Shown piece after piece: positions 33,985-45,607 of a stretch of 64,000 bases of DNA. Source of the DNA: Ectocarpus siliculosus (taxonomy: Eukaryota; Sar; Phaeophyceae; Ectocarpales; Ectocarpaceae); NCBI GenBank assembly GCA_000310025.1, contig FN648519.1, forward strand, positions 116,227-180,226. Reading direction: 5' to 3'. The position numbers and the translations under genes were made by a program. The notes below the pieces were generated by a model. It saw nothing but the letters and a program-made list of their open reading frames with translations. It was not told the origin of the DNA and searched no databases. Position 1 is the first letter of the stretch, and each line of letters opens with the position of its first letter.

Positions 33985-34225
33985 AACACTCCAATTGACA
34001 CAAGACATGTATGCACGAATGTATTGCTGCGTTGCAGGGCTATCGTGAGACCCATGGTGAGGCCGAACGATGAAGGTTTTGTGGCACCACAGTCTGTGGG
34101 GTGAACAACGCATAGTATGTGCCACCGTCCGGTGTGGTGAAAAATGAGTTCAACACCCTGCCAGCTGTATCTCCTTGTACAAGACTCCAATCGAAGCAGA
34201 AGCGCCATGGTTAGAGCGTGTTGTT
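33985..34225. repeat. dispersed repeat, copy 2
   Basis: Relative of 32070-32290: GCTGCGTTGCAGGGCTATC, GGTGAGGCCGAACGATGAAG, GTCCGGTGTGGTGAAAAATG, then CCTTGTACAAGACTCCAATC, which also resembles 33110-33140. Confidence 0.6.
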
Positions 34226-34705
34226 CAATAACACATAGCGTGCACGACGCAGTACACAGCACACAGCACACACAGAGCACCGCAGTAGCCCTGCGTTGGG
34301 CAAGTCAGTTCTGTGCAACGATTTTGGAGCGCTTCGATAGTCGGGTTTTCAAACCGGTTGTAGCGACAGAATATCCCCTCCTTCAACGTTGACCACAAAC
34401 ACTTCTTGCTGGGTTCCGCCCACGGTTAGCCCGTTCCTGGCCGGCAGCAGGACCTAAGTCCCCCGCGGTTGACAGTTTAAAACTTGCATTTGTAGAAATG
34501 GGTAGTGTCGAGGTGCCCTGTACCCAAGGGTCGTCTGCAGGCGGTTAAGCCTTTGTGCAGTTCCAGATAGAAGTCTGTGTGATGTTCAGACCGAAGTCTG
34601 TGCAGACCGAAGTCTGCTGAGGCAGTGACCGAAGTCGACGGTGTTGCTAAATGCCGCTTCTGGGACTTGTACTTTCTTTCTTCTTCTTCTTCAGCTTACT
34701 TGTAG
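34226..34705. other. no gene seen
   Basis: Contains a short tandem motif CAGACCGAAGTCTG(TG) repeated near 34560-34620 and a T/C-rich tract running into the acceptor at 34705. Confidence 0.5.
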
Positions 34706-34961
34706 AGGAGAGATGCTGAGGGATAGTTGGGGAGTGAGCACGGTGGGGCTCGCACACCTCGTGATGTTTCGCTACCATTACAATCATCTCATAAACCATG
34801 AATTCATTCATGACACCGTGTTACGTTCTACTGTACAAGACGTCATTGATCACACCGCATCTACGTATTATGAAGGTTCCGTCGTTGACAATCTTTTCCA
34901 CGGCCACGTAGAGATGGGAAAATTGCTTGTTATTGCTGAGAGACGATCAGCAAGGGTCTGA
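34706..34961 (+). CDS. possible terminal exon, unknown
   Basis: After a long pyrimidine tract (tttcttcttcttcttcag...ttgtag|) the plus-strand frame runs 83 codons to TGA at 34961. It includes GVSTVGLAHLVMFRYHYN, INHEFIHDTVLRSTVQDVID and YEGSVVDNLFHGHVEMGKLL. An ATG at 34713 could instead start a small 82-residue protein. The composition is even and not repeat-derived. No family recognised and no upstream exon identified. Confidence 0.35.
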
Positions 34962-35179
34962 GATGAAGTCGGGATCCAACTTTCTTAGGGGGAACACAGA
35001 GTAGATAATTCTAAGGGGGGATATGTGTACAAGAAGGAATACATACGTGCTGACCATCCCACTCCTATGAACAATAGGATGTACCCTATTCATGCTAGCA
35101 GCCACACTCCTCAACAATCTACTGCGCAAATTCTCTCAGTCTTGGTATGCATCATATACGAATTTGGTGTTCCAGAATT

Positions 35180-35660
35180 AATTGGAATTCCATGAAATAT
35201 TCCATGGGCGTTCATGAAACATTTCATGGACGTCCATGGGCTTTCATGAAACTTTTCATGAACGTTGATGGATGTTCATGAAATGTTTCATGGACGTCCA
35301 TGGCCTTTCATGAAACATTTCATGAACGTTCATGAAATGTTTCATTCACGGTAATGAAATATTTCATGAAAGACCATGGACGTTCATGAAACATTCCATG
35401 GGCGTTCATGGGCTATCATGAAAAGTCTTTTCATGAACGTTCATGGGCGTTCATGACACATTTCATGAACGTTCACGGGCGTTCATGAAAGCATGTCATG
35501 AACGTCCATGAAATTATTCCATGAAATGTTTCATGACAAGGAATGAAATTATTTCATGGAAAGTTTTATGACAAAAATGTCATGGACTTCCATGGACTTC
35601 CATGGAAGGTCATGGAAAAAATCGTGGAAGACCATGGAAGTCCATGGAACGGTTTCTTGG
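35180..35660. repeat. CATG-centred palindrome array, second copy of the family
   Basis: Same vocabulary as 23966-24590 but richer in ACGTTCATGAA: TTTCATGAACGTTCATGAAA, CCATGGACGTTCATG, ATTTCATGAAAG. Nested palindromes (TTCATGAACGTTCATGAA) can fold into many alternative hairpins. No coding frame. Confidence 0.88.
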
Positions 35661-36150
35661 AAGTACGAAAAGGTACAAGCCCCTGCCGACTTGACGGATT
35701 ACAGCAGGTTTCGACGATACAGGAGTAGTTTCGGGGACACAGCAGTTGCAATATCGGCATGTATGCGCCCATTAACAAACTACATTTAGAGGTAAACTGC
35801 AGCAGCACTGTACGCAGTGGGTAACATTAGCACCGCCCGTGGCACCAGCATGCTTCGAAATGCTACAGAGTCGGAGGTCCGGATACAAGAATAGGGACGC
35901 ACACATGTGGGTATCAATCTTTGAACCATGAATTCCACCCGATACATGCTTCAACTTGCAGTGCGAGACGAAGAGTTGGGGTGGTATTGCGGGTATTGCG
36001 GGTGCGAGCGAGTGCGGCGAGACGAGAGAAAGACAGCGACACACACACACACCAGGCGGACACGCCAGGCGGACACGTATGTAGACAGATGGCGAGAGAG
36101 AAAAAGCAAGCTTCTCACACACCTGCTGCTGCAACCTCGAGGCCCGAGAC
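35661..36150. other. no gene seen
   Basis: Holds a short tandem (GGGTATTGC x2 near 35988-36002), an (AC)n run near 36041 and a duplicated CCAGGCGGACACG near 36053-36078. Frames on both strands overlap these. Confidence 0.45.
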
Positions 36151-38244
36151 ATGATGGCTTCTCCTTTCAACAACCTGGCTGACGCTATCCAGCAAGTAGG
36201 GCATGCTCTCGGCATCTTGCTGCTCCGTACTTGCTCGCCTTGGCCTGAGGTGTTGCCTGGCGGCCTGCCAAGCAGGGAAACCGAATGCGGCTGGACCTAC
36301 AGCAGCGCCGTTAACCGCCCTGTTTACTTAATCCTGCCGGAATTCGCCCTTGGTAACCACTACCCCTCTCTATGTTGGGCCCTACCATGGTGTCGCGCGT
36401 GTGGGGCCGTTGTCTGTGGCAAGCGTGGTGTGTTTGAAGGGGCATGCCCACTCACCACCACGAGCGGCGGGATTTATTTGGAAAGTTGCCTTGCAGCGCG
36501 TTTAAAATGAAGATGTTGGTTCCAAATATTTTGGCTCCAAATATATGGAAACTTTGGAACAAAAATTTGGAATGATAAAAACGACGCTACCAGGGTTGTT
36601 GCCTGTGTAGCGATTCACGCATGAATACAGAAAGTGCATGAATGCCGAAACCATACACATCAATAGTGTGTGGCGGGTGTGGTTGGTGGGCTTGTTTTCG
36701 CAGCAGCGCTACTTACCAGGTTTGTTGCCTGTGTGGCGATTTACGCAAATTCGCCTGTCACCGCCCTCCTCGTGACATTCATGGCGACACTACTGCTGTC
36801 GTACTCCGTGTGTTGTTGATCGCCATCAGACGTCCAAACCGAAGAAGTCGAAGAAGAAAGCCAAAAACAACGGGGAGAGAAGGCTTCTGATGATCACCGT
36901 CAGGTAGGTTGGACTCTACAAACACCTTCGATTCTGTTTTTTGACAAATGAGCATTAGTGGTTACTGTAGGTAAACGGTTGCCTGCATTGTTGACAGGCT
37001 ACATGGTCGAAATGTATTGGTGCAGGCGTGGAGTTCAAATATCAAGCTCAGGAAATTCCTGCTCAAGCGCGCAATGTACACCCAGCAATGTTTAAGTGGC
37101 AGATCAATGATATCTTCTAGAGGCTTACAAATTGTGGTGGTCCTCTGTGCACTTGGTACTATTTGATTCCTTCCATGATTTGCTTGCGATCTTGTGTTCC
37201 TTTTCGACAGTCCGGGGCGAAGCCGAAGGGGAAGAAAAAGACGAAGTCACCAAAAGCCCGACCGCAGGAAGAAGAGGGCTCTGCCGACACGGTGGGTTGG
37301 GATTAGGCTGATACAAATCCTGTTTCAATTTGCATTTTACCGCGCATATCGTGTCAAGGGGGAACATCTGCGAGCCTCTCACTTAATTGCGAAAGCTATG
37401 CCAGACAAGTTGGGTGACGATAGACTGTGCTGCTGCCGCGGCGCATCGTTTATGCTTTAATAACCCTCTTTGGAGTCTTAAGACGTTCCGATCATTAGTT
37501 GATTACTTGCAAAAACTGGCGTGGTACAAAAAGCCGTCGAGTTGCCGCCACTCACACTTCCAAAACGGGTGCTGGAAAGTCCATACGTACGTGTACCCGG
37601 GCTGCTGGCGTGATGTTGTGATCAGCCTCTGATTCAAGTCCTCTTGGTGAATCCTGTTGTAATGTCCTCCACCATGTTACTGGACATGAGCGACAGTCCA
37701 ACGCCAAGTCCAAGTCCAAGTCGAAGGGGAAGAAGAAGGCGCGACAGCAGGAAGAATCTGAGGACTCCGATGCCAACGACGCGGTAGGTTGTGGAGTACG
37801 GCTGGTACCTGTAGTGTTGCTTGGTCTTGCAGTCCGTCCCAACGAAGTAAAGTAGATAGTATAGTTTGGTACCGTAGCGTGCGTACCTCTGACTTGATTT
37901 CGGCGGTTGCTTCCGACAAAATGGCTGACGCTTGATGCTGGTAGCAATATTGGCGCAACGTATGGAGCGGTTGTGGCTGCAACGATTAGAAGTAGATGGT
38001 ATAGTTTGGTACCGTAGCGTGCGTGCCAGCGACTTGTTATCGGCGGTTGCCTCCGACAAATTGGCGGACGCTTGATGTTGGTAGCAATATTTATGCGCAA
38101 GGTATGGAGCGGCGGTGTCTGCTGGTAGTGGGCAACAGGACACAGCACCTCACTTATTTTGGGTTTTTCCTCTACAGACGTACAGAGTCGGACTACAAGA
38201 GACTCCATAGCGCTGATTCCTTTAGGGATACTTTGCGTAACTGA
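36151..38244 (+). CDS. small Lys-rich/acidic protein encoded by repeated exons
   Basis: Proposed exons: 36151-36195 (MMASPFNNLADAIQQ, donor CAA|GTAGGG), 36830-36903, 37211-37291, 37697-37783 and a last exon 38178-38244 (YKRLHSADSFRDTLRN, stop). The three middle exons are related: each starts after a cag|, encodes Ser/Lys-rich sequence (SKPKKSKKKAKNNGE; SGAKPKGKKKTKSPKARPQ; SNAKSKSKSKGKKKARQQ), turns acidic (EEEGSADT; EESEDSDANDA) and ends at GTAGGT or GTGGGT. The second and third are 81 and 87 nt, phase 0-0, as expected for exon duplication. The first is 74 nt and needs a phase change. The phase into the last exon does not fit, so exons may be missing. The basic patches suggest a nuclear or nucleic-acid-binding protein. 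Confidence 0.5.
36590..36750 (-). repeat. isolated unit of the 120-bp minisatellite
   Basis: About 1.3 units (CAGGGTTGTTGCCTGTGTAG ... GTGTGTGGCGG ... GCGCTACTTACCAGG ... GCGATTTACGC), in the orientation of the 22.9-kb array and without the element body. It lies inside the proposed first intron of the repeated-exon gene. Confidence 0.9.
37851..38125 (+). repeat. direct tandem repeat, 140 bp x 2
   Basis: Copies start at 37851 and 37991 (AGTAGATRGTATAGTTTGGT) and end near GTATGGAGCGG. They are intronic to the proposed repeated-exon gene. Confidence 0.88.
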
Positions 38245-40093
38245 AGGAGGCTCGCGCCGGTGTACCATTAACTTATTTCGATATAACCCAATAACGAGTC
38301 TAACCCTGACCTCCCGTTTGTTGTTAACCTGACACTATGCCTAGTTCGGTGTTTGCCTCCAACATCATAACAATCTACTCAAGGTATCCAATAGGTTGTC
38401 TTGATAGGGCGGTGACCGATACGCAATATGTCGACTCAATATTTAAATCTGCGCTCCTGTCGACCTGGCTTGAAGTATGCAGTGTTGGGTTTGGAGCGGA
38501 GGGTGGCAATGTGGCAGTCGGTTAGGGTCGTCGTGAGTTTTCCGCACTGCTGCCACACCAGTTTTGTTTCACTGTATTTCCTGACAAGTTTTTGCTTTTT
38601 GACGAGGCTGCGTATTCGGAAATATGTACTCCAACCCCCCCCCCCTGGCCCTCTCTGACCCTGCCTGACGTTCGGTGGTTGGGCATGAACCTTGTCCATC
38701 GTATGAGGGCCGCGTCATGTGTCCCTTGATCGTATGTTATGTGTAGGGCGTTCCAAATCGAGAAAGTTTCGTGTACCGTACCCCCCCCCCCCGCCCTCGC
38801 CTGTCTTTGCAGACGTAGGCTTTCGCAAGTTCGGCTATTCTACGTAACTTAGTAAATATCTACACACAAAGGTAAGTAGATTATCCGCAGGCATTACAAA
38901 AACATGAGGTTTCATTCATTAGTGCGGTTTAATTCGATCTAGCCTCATGGACGCGGTGCATGTCTCTTACTCCTGACAAGTACCATGACGATTCCTTGGG
39001 TTGGTATTCCGTTGTCTGGCCCGGTAGGCTTAAAGGCTTACATCAGTAATCTTCAATCGGTGTCCTCCGAGGATTTGAAAGCACGATTTCCTCAGAGGGA
39101 GCAGATTCGGCAGCCTCCAGAGCATTACATCACCAACGGGTTGCTCTTGAGGAAAAATGTCGAACAGTTCATCGGAGGGCAACACTTAACAATCCTCCAG
39201 GGGGAATCTGAAATTTGAATCCGCTGGAGTTGACTGGATTACGATTTTCCCTCGGAGGAAGCCATTCTTGCTTCGTCGAGGCGTTAAGCCGCGGGCAGAG
39301 TTTTTTTTTCCAAAAACCGTTTTCTCCAAAAAAAGCGGACAAACCTCGACAAACGCCTATTTTTGTAGACCAACGGGCGCACAGTCCCTGCCAGCACACG
39401 CACGCCAAGACAACCACCCCTGCGGCGAGAGAGCCCCCCACGAGTGCCATAACCTCTGTGAGCGGGCTCGGACGCAGTTACCCAAGGGTGCTTGGCTCTG
39501 GAGACTCAAGGCTTGGTGCAGGTGTGTGTGTGTGTGTGCAGCAGCAGCCGTTGTCGGTTGTCGCCTTGCTGTGACAGTTCGGACTCTCCTTGCGCATGGC
39601 GTTGAGTTGTGTAAGGAATAGGGCGGCGCCTCATGTGAACGAGGGTGGCGGTGTGTTAGTCATACTCCGTGTTCGGTTGGGGTTTCGGCGTGTCAGGCTT
39701 CCGCGTGCAGTCTCCTCTTGCGGTGCCGATAAGAAGAAAAAAGCGGCGCGATTAACAAGCGGCGCGATTGCTGCTGCTGTGCGCTGTGCCGATCACCACA
39801 CACACGCGACCGCGCGATGCACACACAGCGCCCCACTGAAGAGCAGTGTGCGAATCCTTGGGCTCGTGAGGTAAGCAGTCGGGGGCGTGCGCTCTCGTGT
39901 GGTTAAGAACGTCAGCATTCAGTCCGCAGCAAAGATATGTGTGTGTGTGTGTGGTGGTGGGTTCGGGCGTGCGCGCGCCTGTGGTTGTTGGCTACTTCGA
40001 TTTTCGAGGGCCTACGTATACTGCAGCCGAAGCACAGGCGTCTCTGACCACCCTGCTGTAGTCGGTGACATAGCCGGTGGTATGGCGCTATCG
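38245..40093. other. gene-poor stretch with homopolymers and a CCTC/GAGG palindrome patch
   Basis: Poly-C runs near 38635 and 38780 and a (GT)n run at 39524-39538. At 39050-39290, words such as TCCTCCGAGGA, TTCCTCAGAGGGA and CCCTCGGAGGAA belong to the palindrome family seen at 8830-9620. A 77-codon plus frame at 38985-39218 overlaps that patch and is not called. Confidence 0.5.
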
Positions 40094-40143
40094 ACCTTGT
40101 CTCATACATGTCGTACAATGGTATGACATGTATGAGACAAGGT
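40094..40143. repeat. perfect hairpin, 19-bp arms, 12-nt loop
   Basis: Arms ACCTTGTCTCATACATGTC (40094-40112) and its exact complement (40125-40143) around GTACAATGGTAT. It has no T-tract or gene beside it, so a bacterial-type terminator is not relevant in this eukaryotic context. It could be a foldback relic or small-RNA precursor. Confidence 0.9.
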
Positions 40144-40940
40144 TCTTGACGCGGCCCCACCAATGCCGCACGAGGCCATGAGGGCTACGAACGAATGTAC
40201 ACCCTATGGAGTAGCGGTTTCGTTGATTCTGCACGAACCGTGTAGTACACCCGCTAACCAAACATGACCAGGCGACCGTGTGCGTACGCTGTCGCTATCC
40301 GAAATCCTTTTGCGCATAACTCCAACGGGAAACAGGACACGTCGCGATACAGCAGCAGTAGTATTGAGGGGGCCCGCTGCCGAGGGAATTCAAAGTAGAA
40401 GATAGTTCGCCGAATGCCATCATCCCAATCCCGGGCCTACGTAGGTGATTTAGGATGTTAGGTTTCCGTGTTGGTGCTTGGCCAGCGTAATGCTGTTTCT
40501 GTGATGAGCCTAACCCTAGCTCGAGGGTGGGTACGGCATGCATGCATACGCAAAGACAATCAGTCACACGCACATCCAACACTAATCTGAGAAACACTCG
40601 GGAAATTTAAGAAAGATCCCCCTATTGCAGGACCCGTTGTCTGGTGCTGTGCGAACCCTTCAAGCAAGAGGTGCAATATGTACATGTTGCTGCTGTGCAC
40701 TCCAAATTGGGCCCGAGGGGGGGGGGGGGGGGGCCCCTCCCCAAAATGTCCCGGGGCTTTTAGGGGGGACGGCTCCTTAATAGGACACTCCCCTGACGAA
40801 AAATTAACGTCATTTGGTCGTTTCTAACCCTATTATCAAGCTTTTGCGCGAATTTCCCTTTTTTCTCGCGGGACGTCAAAATTCCTAACTACGGTAGCCG
40901 ACGTAAATTGTTTACGCCCTTTTCCGCTGTCCCTCGCAGG
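40144..40940. other. upstream region of the Harbinger transposase
   Basis: No exon. A pure G-run (about 17 G) near 40717-40733 is followed by CCCCTCCCCAAAATG. The left end of the transposon probably lies between this and the ATG, but no terminal inverted repeat could be matched by eye. Confidence 0.45.
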
Positions 40941-43246
40941 ATGCCGTTCACCGGGTCCGACAAAGCGGCGCTGCTTTTGCTCGCGTCCCTGATGTTTATA
41001 GACGACGATGACGACGACTTTGAGACACCTCTCGTGCAAGCCCTTGGAACCGCCGGGTATGATGAGGTCGCCGACTTCCTCGACGGCAGCGCCAGGGACG
41101 GCACGACCAGACCGCATGCAAAGCGGTACTGGGAGCGCACGGGACGATACCTGAGCAGCGCCCAATTCAGAAGTGCCTTTCGGTGCAGGTATGTCGCTGG
41201 CCCGAAAGCTAGGGCTGACAGTATATGCGGCGGTGTCCCTAGGACCACAAGGCTGTTCACCAGTTTAGGCTGAGCACCTCCGCCTCTCCTAAACGTAGAT
41301 TTTGTGCCTTCCGTTCGTGTCGACCCTTCCTCAGTGTACATTTGCATGAAGGGGTAAGAAAAGCGAGAGCCGTCACGCGCAATGAGCCTGCATGGGATTG
41401 ATATTTTTTATTTGCGAGCGCGCGTGACCGCTGTCCCTCCAGTCCTGTCTCAGTCTCCCCAAAGCAGCCCCAGCCCCAAACAAACGTATACCTCTTTCAC
41501 ACCCACAGCGTACACACTCTATGCTTTGTAGTTAACCCTGGTGCTTAGCAGCTGGTTAGGTTAAGCACAGAAAAGCCGATAAAAGGTGCCCGCGATCGAA
41601 ACTGACTTTTGTCTCCGTGGAAAAACCAGGAAGACGACCTTCGCGACGCTGGTGAGGAAGCTATACGGAACGACGGACTTTTGCAGGAGGGGGGCTCGTG
41701 GACCATTCTTCGATCCCAGCGAAAGGGTTGCGGTCTTTTTGTGGCGCCTGGGTCACAATACGGATGTGAGGGGGACTTCGATCATGTTTGAGCTGTCAGA
41801 GGGGGCGATCTCCTACTGCACGCTCGAGGTGGCTAAACTCATCGAAGAAAAGCTTCGTCGGAAGCATGTCGCTTGGCCCAGCCCAGCGGAGCAGCGTGAG
41901 ATTTCCACTGAGTGGGAGCTGGAGAAGGGTCTCAGGTGTGTACGACCCGTAGGTCTAACCCCGGCCTAGTATCGCCTAAACCCATCCAATCGGTGTTAGT
42001 TGCCCGAGTTTAACGCAGTTCAGTGTCGACCTGTGTGCGGGTCGGACTTGGCGTGTAGATCGAAGGACGATGAACGGGCCCTGCTGGTCCGTGCGTTGTT
42101 GTTCCAAGCGTTGGCGCGTTAAGTTACAAAGCCCTGAGCTCTGACCCTTTCCCGTTGTTGTAGCCTTTACACTTACCATCGCCGATGGCGCGCGCATATA
42201 TAGACTAAGGATATGGGTACAGGGGTTAGGGGAGCGCTGATTGTGAAGACGGCGGTGGGCCCACCACCCTGGCCAATGTATAACTTCGGAGGGATAGGAG
42301 TGTATCTTGCGTACGCTCCATGGAGGACGGATGTTGAGCCTCTCCGGTGTGCTCTGGGACCTCTTGGCGCGAGTACGAGCTGTCACCCACGTATAACCCG
42401 TGACACTGTTCTCTTGCCCAATATCTGCGTTTGCATATTCGCGCGCCCTAATGACTACCACCCTCGCGCCCGATCTTGCACGTTCGGACCTGTGCCCCAT
42501 GCAGGAACGTCATCGGAGCTATAGACGGGACCCACATCAAGGTGTCGCCCCCCGAGGCCCTGGCGAGGGCTTACTACAACTACAAGCACTTCTACTCCAT
42601 ATCCCTCCTCACGATCGTGGACAACGAGGGTCTGTTCCGCTGGTTCTGTTCCGGCGCGCCAGGGAGTTGTGGTGACAGCAGCGTCTTACAGCACAGTCAG
42701 TTCTACCATGAGGCAGAGGTGGAGCGGACGGTGGCTGCAGCAGAGCGCCGCGTCTTGGCCAACGGCGCGGTGATTCTCGGGGATTCGGCTTTCGCCGAGT
42801 CTGATTGGATGCGCACGCCGATCCCCAAGCCCACTTGCAGGGCCGAGCGGTTCTTCAACTACAAGCACTCCAGTCATCGCTTCCGAGTGGAGCACGCGTA
42901 CGGGCGCGTGAAGAAGAAATTCCCGGCGCTTGCTAAGGGCCTCGACTGCCAAATCAAGAACGCCCCTCTCCTGGTTAACGCTTGTGTCGTGCTGCACAAC
43001 TTCATCTTTGCACTGGAGGGCGAGTTTCCGAAGGACCAGGGAAAGGACAACGCGCCGACCAAGAACGGGACGGGCCACAATATTGTTGCCGGTTGCGGAC
43101 CCGCAGCTTCGGCGAGGGCGCAAGAAGTCGAACACCTTCGAGACCACTTCCTGCTGAGGGAATGGGGAGCGCCTGGCTCGCGGGCGGACCGCCGCCGCAA
43201 GAGAGCCGAGAAGCGCATGAGGAGGAACAACGGGACGTTGACATGA
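40941..43246 (+). CDS. PIF/Harbinger (HARBI1-type) DDE transposase, three exons
   Basis: Exons 40941-41188, 41630-41935 and 42505-43246 join in matching phases (TGCAG|GTATGT, accag|G; CTCAG|GTGTGT, atgcag|G) to give 431 residues. The N-terminus has a run of six Asp (about 21-26). Exon two carries the family's leader (FDPSERVAVFLWRLGHNTD) and a helix-turn-helix (FELSEGAISYCTLEVAKLI). The catalytic acids are D192 (VIGAIDGTHIKV), D278 (VILGDSAFAESDW) and E314 (RFRVEHAYGRVKKKFP), with the D35E spacing of PIF/Harbinger. PLLVNACVVLHNFI follows, then a basic tail (RADRRRKRAEKRMRR), a likely nuclear signal. Length and intactness suggest a recently active copy. The start ATG also follows an acceptor-like cgcag, so a 5' leader exon is possible. 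The Myb-like gene at 45.6-49.0 kb is the expected partner. Confidence 0.93.
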
Positions 43247-44757
43247 GGGTCTTGCCCTTGCCCTGCCCTATCGTATTTCGTGGCCATGAGTTGTACGTTG
43301 GAGGCGTAGTAACCCTAAAGCCGTAAATATCCGTGAAGTCGCTCGTTTTGGACACTCCCCGTTGTGTCGTTGTGCAGGGGCTTTCTTGACGAGTTCGGGT
43401 AGAGGGAGGGGGGCTTGGCGCGCGCACGTGTCTGTGTGTGTGTGTGTGACACGGGGGTGGCCTGTTCCGGTGGCCTGCCCAGTGTGTGTATCTTCTGCTG
43501 TAAGAGGTCATGATAGGCAATACTAGCCCTCAAGTCGAAGTGTATTTGCCCGTTGTGGACTCTTTGTGTACTCTCTGTGACGCAGCTCGCGAGAGGGTGT
43601 CCCGAAGAAGCTCGCGGAAGCATCTTAAGTACGGTAGGCTAGTACACTTGTCATACGACCTCGTTACTGTAATGTCGTCGTCTTTGTGTGCCGGCGCGAG
43701 GGCGTTGCCAGCTCGCTGTGGACACTCGCCGAATGCGCCACTAAGTTGTTTTGCTCTCGTGTCATAAGGTTGTGGTGCGTGCGGGGGCGCAAATCTATTC
43801 CAAGTACCAACAGTTACCGTCCTTGGTTATGGACAATGCCGTCCATGTGTATCACATGCATGTACCGTTCGAGGAACAGGCAGCTTCAAATAATAATACA
43901 CCAAGAACCCAGTCAAACAGCCATCTTTCCCCCTTCCTGACTTCATAACCCTGACCAAACATAAACCTCCTACATACGCCGAGAGCCTACCTACCCCCGT
44001 TGAGAAAACTCAACCCGCCAAAGCAACAGAGACATCCTTGGAAGACTATCCACAAAATACAACATCACATCAGAATTGCGTCTTGCAGAGCGACGGACAT
44101 TTCAGCAGACGTGTCTTTCAATCAGCGCCAAATTCCTCAAATGAAACCATCATTTCAACCTACTGGTCAGCACTTCATCAGCATTCGGAACGCACAAAGG
44201 CTCCAACCATTACCAATCAGCACATACCAAGTCCTTTCCTTCGATGCAAAATATAACAACATCCAGAGCAGCAAAGATGGAACTATGTCCCCTAACAACC
44301 CAGCACACGAAAAAGCCATAGGGACATCACAATCGTTGCCCTTACAGCGGTCATCATCGTCTAATCGCCCCCACTCCGTGAGCAGTGGATAAAGTAAGGA
44401 CGAAACAAGAATAGACATTAGGACGACGTCGGCGCGAAAAAGGAAAAGACAGTACTGCTACAAGGAAGCCGGCTAGCCCCCCGCCAAGTCCAGGCTGCTT
44501 ATGCACCGAGCGCCAACACAAACAAACCAACCCCAACCACCACGCTAGCCGACCAACGACAGGCATCTCTATCCTAGTAGAATGACACGCTGCGACCGCC
44601 CAACGTCCCAGAAAACCAAAAGAAATAAACTAACCCCGATCGTATGAGAAATTTGCGACAATAGATGAACAAAGAACTTAGACATCCCTACTCCGTCCGT
44701 CGCTCAGCCTTCCCCGTGGGCGACATGGCACGCTACGTTCCCCCGAAAAATAATCAG
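43247..44757. other. spacer between the two Harbinger genes
   Basis: Contains a (GT)n run at 43430-43450 and CA-rich sequence at 43850-44640, with frames on both strands but no start or splice support. No gene called. Confidence 0.5.
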
Positions 44758-45370
44758 TCCCACCACAAACATGAAAGATAGCTGGAAGCAAGCGGATAAT
44801 ACAAGACACAATCAAGTCGTCTCCACCCAAAACAAGGAAATTAGCCGAAAGCAAGCGGATAACACAAGACACAATCAAGTCGTCCCCACCCAAAACAAGG
44901 AAATTAGCCGAAAGCAAGCGGAAAAGCCGAAAAACAATTGAGCAAACCAAAGACAATAAGTCCCATGCGAAACAAGGAAGTTAACAGAAAGCAAGCGGAT
45001 AACACAAGACACAATCAAGTCGTCCCCACCCAAAACAAGGAAATTAGCCGAAAGCAAGCGGAAAAGCCGAAAAACAATTGAGCAAACCAAAGACAGTAAG
45101 TCCCATGCGAAACAAGGAAGTTAACAGAAAGCAAGCGGATAACACAAGACACAATCAAGTCGTCCCCACCCAACACAAGGAAATTAGCCGAAAGCAAGCG
45201 GAAAAGACGAAAATCAATCGAGCAAACCAAAGACAATAAGTCCCCATGCGAAACAAGGAAGTTAACAGAAAGCAAGCGGATAACACAAGACACAATCAAG
45301 TCGTCCCCACCCAACACAAGGAAATTAGCCGAAAGCAAGCGGAAAAGACGAAAAACAATCGAGAAAACCA
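44758..45370 (-). repeat. tandem repeat, about 139-bp unit made of two related halves
   Basis: AACAAGGAAATTAGCCGAAAGC recurs near 44834, 44894, 45034, 45174 and 45313. It alternates with GAAGTTAACAGAAAGCAAGCGG, itself a relative of the first half. The minus-strand reading is open across units and hydrophobic (LLSANFLVLGGDDLIVS), but this is a by-product of the repeat. It sits between the convergent Harbinger genes. Confidence 0.88.
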
Positions 45371-45607
45371 AAGACGTCGCGGCTACGCGGGCTTGGGCGA
45401 GGGATCAGTGTTCGGCGACAACGTATTTTCGCGGAACCGCTGATTTCACGCCTGGTATTGGCGCCGATGCGCGACCCTACCCTGCAGACACGGCCCCAAC
45501 CACACTTCTAGTCCAAGCACGTGGCAAGGAGGGGGGAGGCGTAGGGAAGCTAAAGTAAACCTAAACCCCCCTGGGACCAAACACGCCCCCCTCCCCCCAT
45601 TAGCTTC

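Noticed and set aside
36350..36361. GAATTCGCCCTT, which equals a common TA-cloning vector junction
   Set aside because: No further vector sequence follows on either side, so a chance 12-mer is more likely than contamination.
38985..39218. 77-codon plus frame with coding-like composition
   Set aside because: Overlaps a CCTC/GAGG palindrome patch and lacks splice or start evidence; left uncalled.
40094..40143. Rho-independent terminator
   Set aside because: No T-tract, no adjacent gene end, and intron-bearing eukaryotic surroundings.
44875..45371. Hydrophobic repeated minus-strand frame that could look like a membrane protein
   Set aside because: It is produced by the 139-bp tandem repeat; there is no flanking start, splice site or non-repeat coding sequence.
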